DNA of 64,000 nt, taken from the NCBI GenBank assembly GCA_022559845.1, contig CM040126.1:229282641-229346640 (forward strand), given 5' to 3'. Below the pieces are notes generated by a model. It did not search any database, was not told the origin of the DNA, and saw only the letters and a list, made by a program, of their open reading frames with translations. The translations under genes were made by a program, and so were the position numbers. Origin of the DNA: Amorphophallus konjac (Eukaryota > Streptophyta > Magnoliopsida > Alismatales > Araceae). This document shows, piece by piece, positions 12,948 through 23,171 of this stretch (position 1 is its first letter; each line of letters begins with the position of its first letter).

Positions 12948-13087
12948 GGCACGTGATCCAAGATTGGGGGAAGTGCCAGGATCGTGACACGTGCAATGGA
13001 GTAAGCTGTGATGCTGACACGTGACCAAGATGTTTGGGCAGGAATCGTGATTACCACACGCCTTATCCTTCTACTGCTCTATAAATA
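12948..13087 (+). promoter_or_regulatory. G-box cluster and TATA box of Copia-2 5' LTR
   Basis: CACGTG cores lie in GGCACGTGATCCAAG (12948-12962), at 12988-12993 and at 13018-13023. TATAAATA is at 13080-13087. CACGTG with flanking ACGTG context is the plant G-box/ABRE class bound by bZIP and bHLH factors. The 3' LTR keeps the same layout (22201-22215, 22241-22246, 22271-22276, TATA 22333-22340). GGCACGTGATCCAAG also occurs in the Copia-3 5' LTR on the other strand. Confidence 0.75.
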
Positions 13088-13883
13088 AGAAGCTTCTTCC
13101 TCATGAGAAGTGTAATCGTGAACATCCTTTAGAACAGCACAAGCAGAGAGAGCTTGCACGATCCAGAGAGAAGAGAACAAGAAGAAAGAGAGAAGAAGAG
13201 AAGGAGAGAGTTGAGAGAGAGGTGTCTGAGAGAATATTGTGAGTGTTTGTTCCTCAGTCTCTCGGTTCAGAACCGGAGCAGAAATTGCTCAGTGTTGAGC
13301 TACATTCCCCTAGTGGGTTCTTTTGTTTCTTCGCTTGTTTTTCTTTTTCGTTTCTGAAACTACATTTCCAAGCTGTGTGTCAGCAGAGCAAGCTGTGAAG
13401 CTCAACTGTTTGCAGAGGTGGATTCCTCTGGTCGGGTAAAGCTGTAAGTCCCCAGCGGTTTGCAGAGGAGGATTCCTCTGGATGACATAAGTTGTAACGC
13501 CCAGTGACCTGCAGGGTTTTGACCCTGAAGCTGTGGATCAACGAAGCTGTGTATCAACAGTGGAAGCCACATTCCGGTTTGGAGTGTGGGGTGGACGTAG
13601 ATCTCGGGTTTGAGATCGAACCACCTTAAAAATTCTTGTCTACTGTGATTGATTGTGTGGATTGTGTGCATCCTATTTATCTCTTTCATACGTAGTAGAC
13701 GAATGATTAGGTTCGTTATTGTTCAGATCTATTAGCATTGGCATTCTGTGATCGAATTAGCTTATCCTTCTGTCGTCTATCAGTAGCTTGTTTTAATTCT
13801 GCACTTGAAGCTATTGCAGTTGGTTTTAATTGGGTGACTGATCTATTCATCCCCCTCTAGATCGTTTATAGCATCCTATCACT

Positions 13884-13895
13884 TGGTATCAGAGC
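13884..13895 (+). other. Second primer-binding site copy inside the Copia-2 LTR
   Basis: TGGTATCAGAGC, exactly 32 bp upstream of the functional copy at 13916-13927. It lies within a 32-bp tandem duplication beginning CTATCACTTGG and is also present in the 3' LTR at 23137-23148. Confidence 0.9.
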
Positions 13896-13915
13896 ATACC
13901 ATCTGTTCTATCACT

Positions 13916-13927
13916 TGGTATCAGAGC
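13916..13927 (+). other. Primer-binding site of Copia-2
   Basis: TGGTATCAGAGC two bases after the LTR end at 13913. Complementary to initiator Met-tRNA. Confidence 0.92.
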
Positions 13928-13969
13928 CTAACTCTTCTGCAGGGATCAACGTCCTGAAGAGAAACGGCC

Positions 13970-16423
13970 ATGGATGCAAGAGGGATGATGGCTGAAGGAC
14001 ATTCCGCCATAAAGCCCCCATACTTTGACGGTTCGAACTACGCATACTGGAAGAACCGTATGCAAGTTTTTTTGAGGGTGAAAGACTATGAAATTTAGAA
14101 GGTGGTCAGTAAAGGACCATTCGAGCAACATCCTAATGAGGATATATGGACGAGAGAGGAGATCATGAAATCTACTCTTAACTGGAGCGCCATCAATGCC
14201 ATACAGTGTGCTCTACATCCCACTGAATTTGCAAGAGTTTCTTCGTGTGCCACATCGAAAGAAATGTGGGAAAAGCTGGAGGTTATCTACGAGGGAACCT
14301 CTCAGGTCAGGGAGACCAATGCTAATTTACTAGTCTCAGAGTATGAAGCCTTCAGGATGAAGCCTAGCGAGACCATCATTGAGATGTACGCGCGTCTTAC
14401 CCTCATAACCAATGGTCTCAGAAATCTGGGGAAAAACTATTCTGATTATGAAATCGTGAGAAAGATACTACGATCCCTGACTCCAGTATGGCATACAAAA
14501 GCGACAGTTATTGAGGAGTCGAGGGATCTCCAGAACACCAAAGTGGACGAGCTGATAGGTTCATTGATGACTTATGAGATGAATATGCCAAAGACAGAGG
14601 AGCTCGAGAAAAAGAAGCAGCCTATCGCTCTGAAGGCAAGCACCAGTCGTTCCAGTCGATCCAGCCATAATGGATCGTCTAGTGATCAGAGTCTCTCTGG
14701 ATCAGAAATTGAAGGAGATCAGATAGCAATGCTGACCAGAGAGTTCAGAAGGTTTCTCAGGAAGGAAGGAAGAAATTTCAGCCGAAGACAATATGGCGGT
14801 AGGATATACAACAGGTACAAATCTAATTCTACCAAGAAAATGGACACTAATGTCTGTTACCATTGCAGGAAGGCCGGTCATATGAAGGTCGATTGTCCAG
14901 AGCTCCAGAAGCGGAAAGAGAAAGCCAAGAAGAAAGCTCCCAAAGGAAAAGCAATGGTGAGCACATGGAGTGACGAGGATGAGGGCACTTTAAGCAGCAC
15001 ATCAGAGAGTGAAGATGAAGAAAAGCCCATTTGCCTGATGGCAAGAAATGATGAAAAAGAAGTGGAGGACTCTGACGAGGTATCATCTCCTTTTGAGCAT
15101 TACACTATTTCAGATTGGGAAGATGCTTACGAAGATTTGCTAGACAAGGTAGATGATATTAGAAAAGAGAACAGGCATTTGAAGAAGAAATTAAATTCTC
15201 TTATGAATGACAAAACTATGTTTGATAAACTTGCCTATTTGTAATCTGAAAATGACCTATTAAAAAATTCTTGTGCTGAAGTCGATGATGTTAAGCATAC
15301 ATTGATAGATTCGAGAAAAGAAAATGATTATCTGAAAAATGTGATTGACGAGTTAAAATTGAAATTGCAAAAATTTGAAAATGAAATGAAAATTGTTAAT
15401 GAGAAATATGAAGTTGTACTAGGTGTTAACAATGAACTGAAAAAGTCAATTGATCACCTAGAAAAAGAGAATGAAGATAAAAAGAAAATCATTGAAAATA
15501 TGACCCAAGGTTCGGATAATCTCAATGCCTTGTTAGGGACAAAGGTAAATTTCAGAAAAGAAGGTCTCAGATTCAACTCAACTGCCACAAAGAGATTTGC
15601 TATGAAAACCATATCATTTGTGGTAGAGAAAAACAAGGGACCTCTCATAAAAATGGTGAGTGAAAGTTCTGTTTCTAATAATGTTAATTCGAAAATGTCC
15701 AGTGCCAAGGACAAGGGTAAACAGAAGGTTGGTGAGCCTAGCAGATTCTGCCCTCTACCCAAAAGCAAGTCTCAGGTTCGGGGTCAGCCTCCAAGCAAAT
15801 CTAAACCCTAGGGCAAGGCCACCAAGTCTCCTCCACCATCACCTGTCCAGAAGAAGACCCAACATAAATCTTTATAGAAGTCTGATGGGTCAAAATTGCA
15901 AGGGAGACCTAATGTCACCAGGGGCCAGACCTGACATACTTACCAGCCCAAGGTCCAGACCTATTATACCTATTCTCAGACACATACACAACCCTTCAAT
16001 AGGTCTGGATGGAAACAAATCCAGGGGAGGTTTAGATATCAATATGTTCCCTCTCAGACTTATAGACCTCAGGCTAGAAATTGGGTTGGGCAATCTAGGA
16101 CATGGGCTCCTAGTAGACAGTTTTCCGTTGGTCAGCCTAGGACCAATTATGGCCACAATTTTCTGAATACCTATTGGCCTAAGCACTGGCACAGAAACAC
16201 TAAATTTTCTAATAACCATAATGTCAGGACACAGCACCTAAGAAAGAAGGATCATCTTATTGATGATAAGAGGAAAAAAAATAATGAAAAGAATGTTGGG
16301 AAATCCACTAAGTCTACCATGTTTAAACAAATGTGGATTCCCAAGAGTTTATTGTCCTGTTTAAACTGTGATGCATATGTTTCGGAGCCCAAACACTTTT
16401 GGGTTCCAAAATTTTTTCCCTGA
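13970..16423 (+). pseudogene. Copia-2 gag
   Basis: Gag capsid-nucleocapsid polyprotein. It starts at ATG 13970 (MDARGMMAEG), with the copia N-terminal pattern YFDGSNYAYWKNRM. A UBN2-type capsid domain covers about 14040-14600. A CCHC zinc knuckle (CYHCRKAGHMKVDC) is at 14855-14896, then an acidic patch (WSDEDEG), then a long coiled coil (about 15100-15530) rich in Glu, Lys and Leu, and a basic Gln/Pro-rich tail. Premature in-frame stops are at 14096 (probably Trp, TGG to TAG), 15242, 15809, 15875 and 15932. The TGA at 16421-16423 follows FWVPKFFP and may be the natural Gag terminus, because Copia-1 has a TGA at the same place. No frameshift is present. Confidence 0.88.
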
Positions 16424-19400
16424 TTGTGTTTGCAGGCATGTCTGACAGTCAGGAATAACATGTGATATCTGGATAGTGGCTGCTCCTGGCATATGACAGG
16501 AGACAAGGCCAAGTTTTGTTTGCTGACAGAGAAGAATGGAGGCCTTGTCACCTTCAGAGAAAACACTAAGGGTAAAATCATCAGATCAGGTAAAGTAGGT
16601 AAGTGCACTACCTGTTGTATTGATGAAGTCTTGCTGGTGGATGGATTAGCATATAATTTACTAAGTATCAGCCAGCTTTGTGATAAAGGACACAAGGTAG
16701 TATTTGATGCACTTAGCTATAAAATCTTTGAACATGATTCTGATGTTGTTAAATTCTCTAGAAAAAGAATGAACAATATTTACATGATAGATCTAGATGA
16801 TGTTGCACACTCTAACCTATGCCTCACTACTAATAAAGAGGACTTAGCTTTTCTGTGGCATCGTAGGTTAGGCCATGCTAGCTACACTGTCTTGCACAAA
16901 TTGAATAAACACAGCATGGTTAGAGGACTCCATGAAATATGTTTTAAGAAGGAAAATAAGGTGTGTGATGCGTGTACACAGTCCAAGCAGACCAGAAAGT
17001 CATTTAAATCAAGAACTGAAAACATGTCTCTCAAACCCTATGAGCTGATACATATGAATCTATTTGGACCCACACGATCAGTTAGCTTGTCAGGTAGGAG
17101 ATATGGATATGTCCTAGTTGATGACTTCTCTAGGTATACTTGGGTCTTTTTCATCACTCACAAGAATGATGCTTTTACTGAATTTCAAGAGTTCTATTTA
17201 AATATCAAACTGAAAAATAAAAATTTGATTAAAAATATTTTGTCTGATCATGGAGGTGAGTTTGAAAACTCACAATTTGAAAACTTTTGCAGGGACAATG
17301 GGATTACTCATCGGTTCTCCTCCCCAAGAACACCTGAGCAGAATGGAATAGTACAGAGGAGGAATCGGACACTTGTGGAGATGGCCCGTACACTACTTGT
17401 TGAAGGTGGCTTACCAAGAAAATTTTGGGCAGAGGCAGTTAATACTGCATGCCATGTAATCAACAGAGCCATGGTAAGGCCTTTCACTCAGAAAACTCCT
17501 TATGATATTTTAAAAGGTAAGAAGCCTTCAAGTACTTATTTCAAGGTCTTTGGCTACAAATGCTTCATTCATGTTAATGATAAAAGAGACCGTGATAAAT
17601 TTGAACCTAAAAGTGATCCAGGAATCTTTCTTCGATATTCTGAATACTCTAGAGCATATAGAGTGTACAACCTTAATTCTAAAATTGTTGAGGAATCTCC
17701 ACATGTTGTCTTTGATGAATCCCTGAATAACTCTGAGGTTGGTCTATGTAGGAAAGAAGATGATGGAGAAATTCTGATGGAAGGAAACTCTGTAGACCAA
17801 TCAGATAATGAAGAAGAACCTGAAGAAAACAATGTAGAGGAGCCTACTATTCAGGGGGAGGTAAATGAAGGTCAAGGTAACCAAGTTATCAATGTCAGAT
17901 TTTTAAGAGATCATCCTATTGAAAATATCATTGGTGACTTGCATGAACCCCCTAAGACTAGAGGCTTCCTTAGAGCTCAAAATGAACTAAATGCATGTGT
18001 ATTGGTTTCTCATGTTGAACCCAAAACCATTGATAGTGCTCTCAAAGATGTGCATTGGATCAATGCCATGCACGAAGAGCTTAATCAGTTTGACAGGAAC
18101 AAGGTGTAGCATCTGGTCCCACCTCCTGATCATGGGACTATCATTGGAACAAAATAGGTTTTTAGGAATAAAACTGATGAGCTAGGTAATGTAGTTAAAA
18201 ATAAAGCTAGACTTGTTGCTCAGGGGTACAATCAAGAATTCAGATTTGACTTTGAAGAGTCATTTGCCCCTGTAGCCAGGTTAGAAGTAATTAGAATACT
18301 TTTGGCCTATGCATGCTCATTAGGAATAACTCTCCAGTAGATGGACGTTAAATCTGCTTTTCTCAATGGGGAAATAAAAGAGGATGTCTTTGTGAGACAA
18401 CCTCCTAGCTTTGAATGCTTAGATTTTCCTAATTATGTTTATAAGCTAAATAAAGCTCTTTATGGCTTAAAGCAAGCCCCTAGAGCTTGGTATGATAGGC
18501 TCAATAAATTCCTTACCGAGTAGAAGTTCACAAGAGGTGAGGTTGACCAAACGTTGTTCACTAAAGTAAGTCATCCAGACATTCTCCTTGTTCAGATTTA
18601 TGTGGATGACATTGTGTTCGAGTCAACTAACCCCAAATTGTGTAAGGAATTTTCCGAACTAATGACACAAGAATTTGAGATGAGCTCAATGGGTGAGCTA
18701 AAATTGTTTCTTGGACTATAGGTGACTCAAACAAAAGATGGAACATTTATCACCCAGTCTAAGTACATAAGGGACCTGCTGAAGAAGTTCAAATTTGAAA
18801 ACCTCAAGGAAATTGCAGCACCAATGGGTACTTCAACAAGTCTTGATGAAGACCCCAAAGGTAAAACAGTGGACCAAAAGCTGTATCGAGGTATGACTGG
18901 ATCCCTTTTATATCTTACTGCATCTAGGCCTGATATACAGTTTGTAGTGTGTTTATGTGCCAGATTTCAGGCTAGTCCTAAGGAGTCTCACCTTAGAGCA
19001 GTGAAAAGGATTTTTAGGTATTTACCAGGCACTCAAGAACTTGGACTTTGGTACCCTGCTAGGTGTGAGCTAGAGCTTCTGGCATACACTGATACAGACT
19101 ATGCTGGGTGTCGGATAGATAGGAAAAGTACTAGTAGGCATTGCCAATTCCTAGGTGGCTGCCTAGTATCCTGGGCTTCTAAGAAGTAACACACAGTTGC
19201 ATTGTCCACTGCAGAGGCAGAATATGTTGCTGCAGGAAATTGTGTAGCTCAGGTACTATGGATCAAGCACCAGCTTTCAGATTATCAGATAAAATTGGGA
19301 TGCATTCAAATTTTATGTGATAATACTAGTGCTATCTGCCTAACTAAAAATCCAATTTATCACTCTAGGACTAAGCACATTGAAATAAAACACCACTTTC

Positions 19401-19558
19401 TTAGAGATGCTGTAAGTAAAAATGAAATTGAATTAATATTTGTTGAAACTGAAAAATAGATTGGTGACATCTTTACTAAACCCCTTAGAAATGAAAGATT
19501 AAAATATCTAAGACGAGAATTGGGGCTATGTAAATTTCAGCAAGAAAATGATGAATAA
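16424..19558 (+). pseudogene. Copia-2 pol: protease, integrase, reverse transcriptase, RNase H
   Basis: Continues in the gag frame. Protease shows YLDSGCSWHMTGD (near 16470). GAG-pre-integrase zinc region WHRRLGHAS with CDACTQSK lies at 16855-16990. The integrase core follows: the first acidic residue is Asn (HMNLFGP, 17057-17059), the second is kept (LSDHGGEFEN), and the third is Gln (IVQRRNRTL, 17354-17356). Two of three catalytic acids are therefore lost. Reverse transcriptase has [13 protein letters not shown] and YVDD near 18600. RNase H has DTDYAGCRIDRKST and STAEAEYVA. The product ends at TAA 19556-19558. Premature stops are at 16463, 18107, 18155, 18338, 18521, 18719, 19187 and 19457, most explained by C-to-T or G-to-A changes at Trp and Gln codons. 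The reading frame itself is unshifted over 3.1 kb. Confidence 0.92.
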
Positions 19559-21546
19559 ATTCATTCTTGAACTGTGTGTTGAAATGTTTTGAGGTGATTG
19601 TGTCAGTCTGTTCTTTAAAAAGTTGAATAAAGAAGATACTTGCGTAATCGGTTGTTTGATGTCTTGCACAGACTTTTTCTGATGGTTGTGTTTGAGCCTA
19701 GTCTATGCAATGTGTGAGCACTCTGGTCATTGCATACTTTGCATGAAGCATAAGTCATTGTATGTCTTTAGGTCGGTGCATATTGCATTCTAGCCACATG
19801 TAGGTCGGTGCATGTCCATACCGCACATATATATAAGTCCGTGCATTGTCTACATTTTGCACGCTAATGTCGATGCATGTCTTGCATGTTGTCGATGCGT
19901 AATGTAAGTTTGTAGCATGAAGGTCGGTGCATCTTTTATCCAAACTGCATGATAAGGTCAGTGCATTGCATTGCTCGTGAAGGATAAGGTCGGTGCAAAG
20001 TTTGCCTATTGCATATCTAAGTTAATGCATCTTGATGTCAGGGGGAGAATAGCACTATCTGAACTGAGTTCAACTCCTTCTACTCTCTCCTTAGTCTCAG
20101 AAGTTCCACCATTTGGCATCTTTTATGTCCTTGCTACAAATTGATTTTGCCGGGAACTACTCCCTTTGAAAATTCTTAAGTTGATTATGCACTTCAATAT
20201 TCACTCCTTTCACTCAGAATGGATAACAGTCTAGTAATTGGTTCATTGTCATGAGCTGTAATTATTACAACTCTTCTACTATAAGAATCACATGTGCTCA
20301 TTGAATGAACTGAAGGTTTAACTTTAATAGGCTGTAGAGTTCAAAAGACTGTCTTCAGAAAATAAGGTGATAGAAAAGATTTATAGCTCTTAACCTCTAT
20401 CTTATGGTTATAATGGAACATGTCTTCACAGTATCTGAACATGACAGATTTAGTGAAGTCTAAGGTTGGAAAACTAAAGTCTGTATTGTTCTCAAACAAG
20501 TCACTCCTAAAAGTTATAAGGGTAGGAAAAATAAGATCATTAAAGAAAAAGAAATGAACAAAGTGACAGAGCAATGACTGAGTTTCACTGAGAAACTGAG
20601 GTCTCCATCAACGAAATGGAGAGTACCTTAAGTCATGAAGTGACTCAGGTTAACTCTGTTCATTTGGTCAAATTTATAGGGGAGGTTTCACTGAGTAACT
20701 AGGGGTACTGGCCTCTGATCAAGGTGTACCCTTAATGTCAAAAGTGCAAACTATCCCTGTAGCTTTTGATCAGAAATAGATATAGTAGTTTATGCTTAGT
20801 AACTGGGGGTATTAGCCTCTAATCAAGGTATACACCTAATGTCAACGGCATAAATGATACGTGTATGTTCAATAATTTTAAATTTCTGAAACTCATTAAA
20901 TGAAATTGCTATAACCCTTGGAAAAACAAATGTCATTGAGCGTCAATTATTTAACCTCAATACAAATTTAAGTGACTTTCCTTGATATTCACTCTCTCTG
21001 AAATAAGTAGGGTGCTGTCTCGACCTATACTTTTATGGTTATGTGACTCAGGTTCATTGCTATAAATGGAATATATAATCCTATTTCAGGAAGTCAGGGA
21101 ATTTACTTTACTTTCTATAACTGTTAAACCTGACTTTAATCAAGAAAGTCCATTGCTCGATTCATATGACTTAAGGGTTGCCCCATAATTTGCTCACATT
21201 CTGAACTGTTACATAGAATGTTGTTCCGTCGGCATCATTCCTCCTCTTTCCTCCTTATTTACTGATGGCAAAGGGGGAGAGTCTATTTGACAATGTGTGT
21301 CCTTCTTTTAATGTGTCCTATTTCATCTGAAAGGGGAGAGACTACGTGTTTAGGGGGAGAGTCTATGTTCAAGCGGTAGGAGTCAGATATTCAGGGGGAA
21401 AATTCAAAGGACTCACTTAGAGAGAAGAGTCTGTGCATAATATGTGTTGTTGCATGCATGACATTTGATTATCATTCATGTCTCATCAAAATACATCATC
21501 TCATTGTAGTCATTCTATGGGTTGCCATCATCAAAAAGGGGGAGAT
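19559..21546 (+). other. Copia-2 3' noncoding region
   Basis: Two kilobases between pol and the 3' LTR with no supported ORF. From about 19670 to 20030 it carries roughly ten copies of the GTCGGTGCAT motif also found in U3. Purine tracts are at 20037-20049, 21270-21280, 21330-21340, 21351-21360 and 21391-21400, and the terminal tract is at 21533-21546. I see no envelope-like coding sequence, which some Sireviruses carry here. Confidence 0.75.
21533..21546 (+). other. Polypurine tract of Copia-2
   Basis: AAAAAGGGGGAGAT directly abutting the 3' LTR at 21547. It primes plus-strand synthesis. Five weaker copies lie upstream. Confidence 0.9.
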
Positions 21547-23166
21547 TATTGGGACTTCTCTTGGTTGATAAGCAGTACGTGCACTGCTTTGTGCTGAAAT
21601 GGTTTGATGATTGACAATAGTTGTTTTGATGATTAGCAACAATAGTATTTGACTTAGTTGATCTATTTTGATATGATGGTGTAAGTATTTTGATGCATTT
21701 ACATGTCAGATAATCATATCAATATTGTTTGCATCTTAGTCTGTGCATTGAATAGAGTCGGTGCAACACATGGTTAATTTTGCATTGAGTCCATGCAGAC
21801 TTAGCTCAAGGCATATTAAGTCAGTGCAACATCTCCAGTGGCATGTCATCAGGTCCGTGTAATACTCGCTCTTGTATGTAGAGTCTGTGCATCTCTCACT
21901 CATGCACTGGTGTAGTCCAAGCAAGGGCACTCACGGATTAATCATGGCCGTGCAACACTTGCGCACTACATATATCCTGACAATGCATCCTCAGGCTTTG
22001 CGTTGAAAGCATGTCAGTGCATTTGCTTTCACAAGAATGATTGAGTCTGTGCATGTGTGTGTGAACATCATATTGAGTCCGTGCATCTTAACTATATCAG
22101 AATCTCTACTCTGTGCAATCTCTCTTCATATCGTATAATTGTCTGAATATGACCTTATATCTGATGCCTTGACAGGTGCCTTTTCTTAAAGACTAAGAAT
22201 GGCACGTGATCCAAGATTGGGGGAAGTGCCAGGATCACGACACGTGCAATGTAGTAAGCTGTGATGCTGACACGTGACCAAGATGTTTGGGCAGGAATCG
22301 TGATGACCACACGCCCTATCCTTCTACTGCTCTATAAATAAGAAGCTTCTTCCTCAGGAGAAGTGTGATCGTGAACATCCTTCAGAACAGCATAAGCAGA
22401 GAGAGCTTGCACGATCCAGAGAGAAGAGAACAAGAAGAAAGAGAGAAGAAGAGAAGGAGATAGTTGAGAGAGAGGTGTCTGAGAGAATACTGTGAGTGTT
22501 TGTTCCTCAGTCTCTCGGTTCAGAATCGGAGTAGAAATTACTCAGTGTTGAGCTACATTCCCCTAGTGGGTTCTTTTTTTTCTTCGCTTGTTTTTCTTTT
22601 TCATTTCTGAAACTATGTTTCCAAGCTGTGTGTCAGCGGAGCAAGCTGTGAAGCTCAGCTGTTTGCAGAGGTGGATTCCTCTGGTCGGGTAAAGCTATAA
22701 GTCCCCAGTGGTTTACAGAGGAGGATTCCTTTGGATGGCATAAGCTGTAACGCCCAGTGACATGTAGGGTTTTGACCCCGAAGCTATGGATCAACGAAGC
22801 TGTGTATCAGCAGTGGAAGCCACAGTCCGGTTTGGAGTGTGGGGTGGGCGTAGATCTCGGGTTTGAGATCGAACCACCTTAAAAATTCTTGTCTACTGTG
22901 ATTGATTGTGTGGATTGTGTGCATCCTGTTTATCTCTTTCATACGTAGTAGACGAATGCTTATGATCGTTATTGTTCAGATCTGTTAGCATTGGCATTCT
23001 GTGATCGAATTAGCTTATCCTTTTGTCGTCAATCAGCAGCTTGTTTTCATTTCGAACTTAAAGCTGTTGCAGTTGGTTTTAATTGAGTGACTGATCTATT
23101 CACCCCCCTCTAGATCGTTTATAGCATCCTATCACTTGGTATCAGAGCACACCATATGTTCTATCA
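21547..23166 (+). repeat. Copia-2 3' LTR
   Basis: 1620 bp, same length as the 5' LTR, with the same U3 motif array, G-boxes, TATA and embedded primer site. It ends TCTATCA directly before TACAC (23167-23171). The first dinucleotide is TA rather than TG. Confidence 0.93.
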
Positions 23167-23171
23167 TACAC

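Larger units (their letters stand above)
12294..13913 (+). repeat. Copia-2 5' LTR
   Basis: 1620 bp. The U3 part (12480-12850) carries about ten copies of an AGTC(T/C/G)GTGCA motif. Three CACGTG boxes and a TATA box follow, then a purine-rich leader (13140-13230). The last 32 bp before the LTR end repeat the next 32 bp, so a second Met-tRNA primer site lies inside the LTR at 13884-13895. The apparent short ORFs inside have no recognisable content. Confidence 0.93.
12294..23166 (+). mobile_element. Copia-2, complete Sirevirus-like Ty1/copia element
   Basis: 10,873-bp element with two 1620-bp LTRs, TACAC target duplications, a Met-tRNA primer site and a terminal purine tract. One polyprotein frame runs from 13970 to 19558, followed by a 2-kb 3' noncoding region with five additional purine tracts. 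That signature, together with coiled-coil Gag, places it with the Sirevirus group. Over the first 430 bp the LTRs differ at about 23 sites by eye (about 95% identity). The 3' LTR starts TATTGGG where the 5' LTR has TGTTGGG, a terminal G-to-A change. Confidence 0.95.

Noticed and set aside
15890..16237. 115-aa minus-strand ORF, and the 168-aa frame at 15660-16166
   Set aside because: Shadows of the Copia-2 Gag tail; the true frame is shown by homology with the Copia-1 tail and the WVPK end.
19559..21546. Search for an envelope-like gene downstream of Copia-2 pol
   Set aside because: No long frame, transmembrane pattern or coiled-coil ORF is present; only short frames and motif repeats.
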